This document shows, piece by piece, positions 5,539 through 7,698 of a stretch of 7,698 bases of DNA. The position numbers were made by a program, and so were the translations under genes. Under the pieces are notes generated by a model. The model was given only the letters and a program-made list of their open reading frames with translations, was not told the origin of the DNA and ran no database searches. This stretch comes from an uncultured Parabacteroides sp. (GTDB taxonomy: Bacteria > Bacteroidota > Bacteroidia > Bacteroidales > Tannerellaceae), in assembly GCA_900552415.1 (NCBI GenBank), contig USAD01000133.1:1-7698 (forward strand). The letters run 5' to 3'. The first letter of the stretch is position 1. Every line of letters begins with the position of its first letter.

Positions 5539-7698
5539 TTATCGAATAAACAACAACTCCCGATATTTAGGCAATGGCCACATCTGGTTGTCGACCATCA
5601 GCTCCAGGTCGTCGATGTGGTCTCGGATCTCGTCGAGGTAGGGCGCTACCGTGTCGTGGTAGGCGATCGCCTTCTCGCGCATGTCGGCGATGCGGTTCGC
5701 CTTCTTGCGGGCCTCTACCATCTCGTCCACCTTCTTGGTGACGGCGCAGATATGGCCGGAGATCTTGCGGATCAGCCGACGTGGCTCTGCCGACATCTCG
5801 TCGTATTCCTCACCGGCGAAGGCCTCTTTCAGCTTCGTGATGTTATCCAACAAGAGTGATTGGTAGCGTACGGCTACCGGGATGATATGGTTCAGCGAGA
5901 GATCGCCCAGGACGCGGGCCTCGATCTGTACCTTCTTGATGTAGATCTCCCATTTCACCTCGTTGCGGGCCTCCAGCTCCTTGCGGTTCAGGACACCCAT
6001 CGACTCGAACATCTTGATCGACTCGGGGCGGAGATAGGCGTCGTATTGCAACGGTACGCTGTTCTCGCAATCCAATCCGCGGCGGCGAGCCTCCTCTTTC
6101 CACTCCTCTGAATAACCGTTACCGTCGAACCGGATCGGTTTCGACTCCTTGATGTAGCGTTTCAGCACCTCGAAGATGGCCAGTTCCTTGCTCTTGCCCT
6201 CCGTGCGAAGCGACTCGACATCTTTCGTGAATTGACGCAGCTGGTAAGCGACGGCACTGTTGAGCGCCAGCATCGCCGAGCCACAGTTGACCGACGAGCC
6301 CGGCGCGCGGAACTCGAAGCGGTTGCCGGTGAAGGCGAAAGGCGACGTCCGGTTACGGTCCGTGTTGTCGAGCAGCAGCTCCGGGATCTGGCCGAAGCCC
6401 AGGTGAAGTCCCTTCTTGTCGTCCACCTCGATAGCGTCCTCGATCGAGCTGTTCTCGAACTTGTCGAGGATCTCGCTGATCTGTGTGCCAAGGAATGTGG
6501 AGATGATGGCGGGCGGCGCCTCGTTGGCTCCCAGGCGGTGCGCGTTGGTGGCTGAGGCGATTGTGGCCTTCAACAGGGCGTTGAAGCGGTAGACCGCCAT
6601 GATCGTGTTGACCACGAAGGTGATGAAACGCAGGTTATCCTCGCGGTCCTTGCCGGGCGAGAAGAGGTTGACGCCCGTATCGGTACCCATAGACCAGTTG
6701 CAGTGCTTGCCCGATCCGTTGACTCCCTTGAAGGGCTTCTCGTGCAGCAGCACGCGGAAGTTATGGTGGCGGGCTACCTTCTTCATGACCGACATGAGCA
6801 GCTGGTTATGGTCGTTCGCCAGGTTGCACTCCTCATAGATCGGCGCCAGCTCGAACTGGTTGGGAGCGACCTCGTTGTGGCGTGTCTTGACCGGGATGCC
6901 CAGCTTATAGCATTCGATCTCCAGATCCTTCATGAACTCTTGTACCCGCGAGGGAATCGCCCCGAAATAGTGGTCGTCGAGCTGCTGGTTCTTGGCGCTC
7001 TCGTGGCCGATCAGGGTACGCTCCGTCAGCGACAGGTCGGGACGGGCGGAATAGAGATCCTCGTCCACCAGGAAATACTCCTGCTCCCAGCCCAGATAGG
7101 TGGTCACCTTCTTGACGCTGCCGTCGAAATAGTGGCAAACCTCGGTTGCCGCCTGGTCGAGCGCCTCGATGGAGCGGATCAGCGGTGTCTTGTAGTCGAG
7201 CGCCTCGCCCGTGTAGGCGATGAAGACGGTCGGGATACAGAGGGTGTCGTCGACGATGAAAGCGGGCGATGAGGGATCCCAGGCCGAGTAGCCGCGGGCC
7301 TCGAATGTGTTACGCAATCCGCCGTTGGGGAAGCTCGAAGCGTCGGGTTCTTGCTGTACGAGCAGTTTGCCGCTGAATTCCTCGATCATGCCGCCGTTGC
7401 CGTCGTGCTCGACGAAAGCGTCGTGCTTCTCGGCCGTTCCGTCGGTCAACGGTTGGAACCAGTGTGTGTAATGCGTGACCCCTTTGCCCAGGGCCCACAT
7501 CCGCATGCCGGCGGCAACGTGGTTGGCGATCTCGCGGTCGATGGGTATCCCGTTGTCGATCGCGTAGGTCAGGGCCTTGTAGGTCTCCTTGGAAAGATAC
7601 TTACGCATCGCTTTCCGGTTGAAGACGTTCTCTCCATAAAACTCGGATACAATCTGCGTGGGCGTATGCGCTTCGGTCGCCTTGCGGTTGGAAGCTTT
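5539..7698 (-). CDS. glnN: Type III glutamine synthetase (5' end beyond the window)
   Basis: Makes glutamine from glutamate, ammonia and ATP in the cytosol; the GSIII form is a large multimeric enzyme common in Bacteroidales. The ATG at 7606-7608 is internal: 30 more sense codons (KASNRKATEAHTP..., ending ENVFNRKA) continue to the window edge, giving 719 visible residues against about 729 in the family, so only around ten N-terminal residues are missing. Numbered from the internal Met, the motifs are HYTHWFQPLTDGTAEKHD (46-63), GWEQEYFLVD (173-182) with metal Glu residues, NEVAPNQFELAP (245-256), NGSGKHCNWSM (297-307) with the ATP/metal His, NAHRLGANEAPP (355-366), and RTSPFAFTGNRFEFRAPGSS (420-439) with substrate Arg residues. 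The C-terminal LWPLPKYRELLFI-type end is intact (here MWPLPKYRELLFIR). No catalytic defect was seen. The gene is clearly more GC-rich than the left of the window. The promoter lies outside. Confidence 0.97.
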   Translation of the reverse strand, partial: KASNRKATEAHTPTQIVSEFYGENVFNRKAMRKYLSKETYKALTYAIDNGIPIDREIANHVAAGMRMWALGKGVTHYTHWFQPLTDGTAEKHDAFVEHDGNGGMIEEFSGKLLVQQEPDASSFPNGGLRNTFEARGYSAWDPSSPAFIVDDTLCIPTVFIAYTGEALDYKTPLIRSIEALDQAATEVCHYFDGSVKKVTTYLGWEQEYFLVDEDLYSARPDLSLTERTLIGHESAKNQQLDDHYFGAIPSRVQEFMKDLEIECYKLGIPVKTRHNEVAPNQFELAPIYEECNLANDHNQLLMSVMKKVARHHNFRVLLHEKPFKGVNGSGKHCNWSMGTDTGVNLFSPGKDREDNLRFITFVVNTIMAVYRFNALLKATIASATNAHRLGANEAPPAIISTFLGTQISEILDKFENSSIEDAIEVDDKKGLHLGFGQIPELLLDNTDRNRTSPFAFTGNRFEFRAPGSSVNCGSAMLALNSAVAYQLRQFTKDVESLRTEGKSKELAIFEVLKRYIKESKPIRFDGNGYSEEWKEEARRRGLDCENSVPLQYDAYLRPESIKMFESMGVLNRKELEARNEVKWEIYIKKVQIEARVLGDLSLNHIIPVAVRYQSLLLDNITKLKEAFAGEEYDEMSAEPRRLIRKISGHICAVTKKVDEMVEARKKANRIADMREKAIAYHDTVAPYLDEIRDHIDDLELMVDNQMWPLPKYRELLFIR

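Noticed and set aside
6703..7272. 189-codon plus-strand frame opposite glutamine synthetase
   Set aside because: A typical shadow frame in GC-rich antisense DNA; the minus strand carries all GSIII motifs without a break.

Overview
The window reads as chromosomal DNA of a gut-type Bacteroidales bacterium, most like Parabacteroides. The main evidence is a type III glutamine synthetase, Bacteroidetes-style promoters (TAnnTTTG -7 elements) in front of several genes, weak ribosome binding sites, and the gene families present. The genus is inferred from remembered protein similarity and was not checked by a search. The leftmost ~750 bases look foreign: they are very AT-rich by eye, carry two 15-16 base T tracts, and hold a small minus-strand gene with a clear Shine-Dalgarno sequence of the Firmicutes kind.

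Layout. Positions 1-~750 hold the AT-rich block: a Lys-rich open frame running off the left edge, an unrecognised 118-aa minus-strand gene, and a strong hairpin with a U tract on the minus strand. At about 745-754 the sequence changes abruptly into the 3' part of a glycosyltransferase gene (to 1146, plus strand) whose first half is absent. This is either a real insertion or rearrangement, or an assembly chimera. Next on the plus strand are a DUF4160-like gene broken by an in-frame TAG and an adjoining DUF2442 gene, a pair resembling a toxin-antitoxin-like or regulatory module. A bidirectional hairpin terminator (1802-1836) separates them from the minus-strand genes.

Positions 1845-4536 carry, on the minus strand, a MATE-family efflux transporter followed by O-acetylhomoserine sulfhydrylase (metY), which seems to have its own promoter. 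A 79-base divergent promoter region (4537-4615) then leads to a plus-strand, Tat-exported sugar phosphate isomerase/epimerase-like TIM-barrel protein. A second bidirectional terminator (5509-5533) separates that gene from the convergent type III glutamine synthetase gene, which runs off the right edge with only its first few codons missing.

The right three quarters is ordinary housekeeping and metabolic content: nitrogen assimilation by glutamine synthetase, sulfur assimilation and methionine synthesis by MetY, a drug/cation exporter and a secreted carbohydrate enzyme. They do not form one pathway, and the terminators split them into separate units. I did not find a convincing new multi-gene system. 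The points worth a second look are the foreign-looking left block and its junction, and the interrupted DUF4160 gene with its operator-like promoter.
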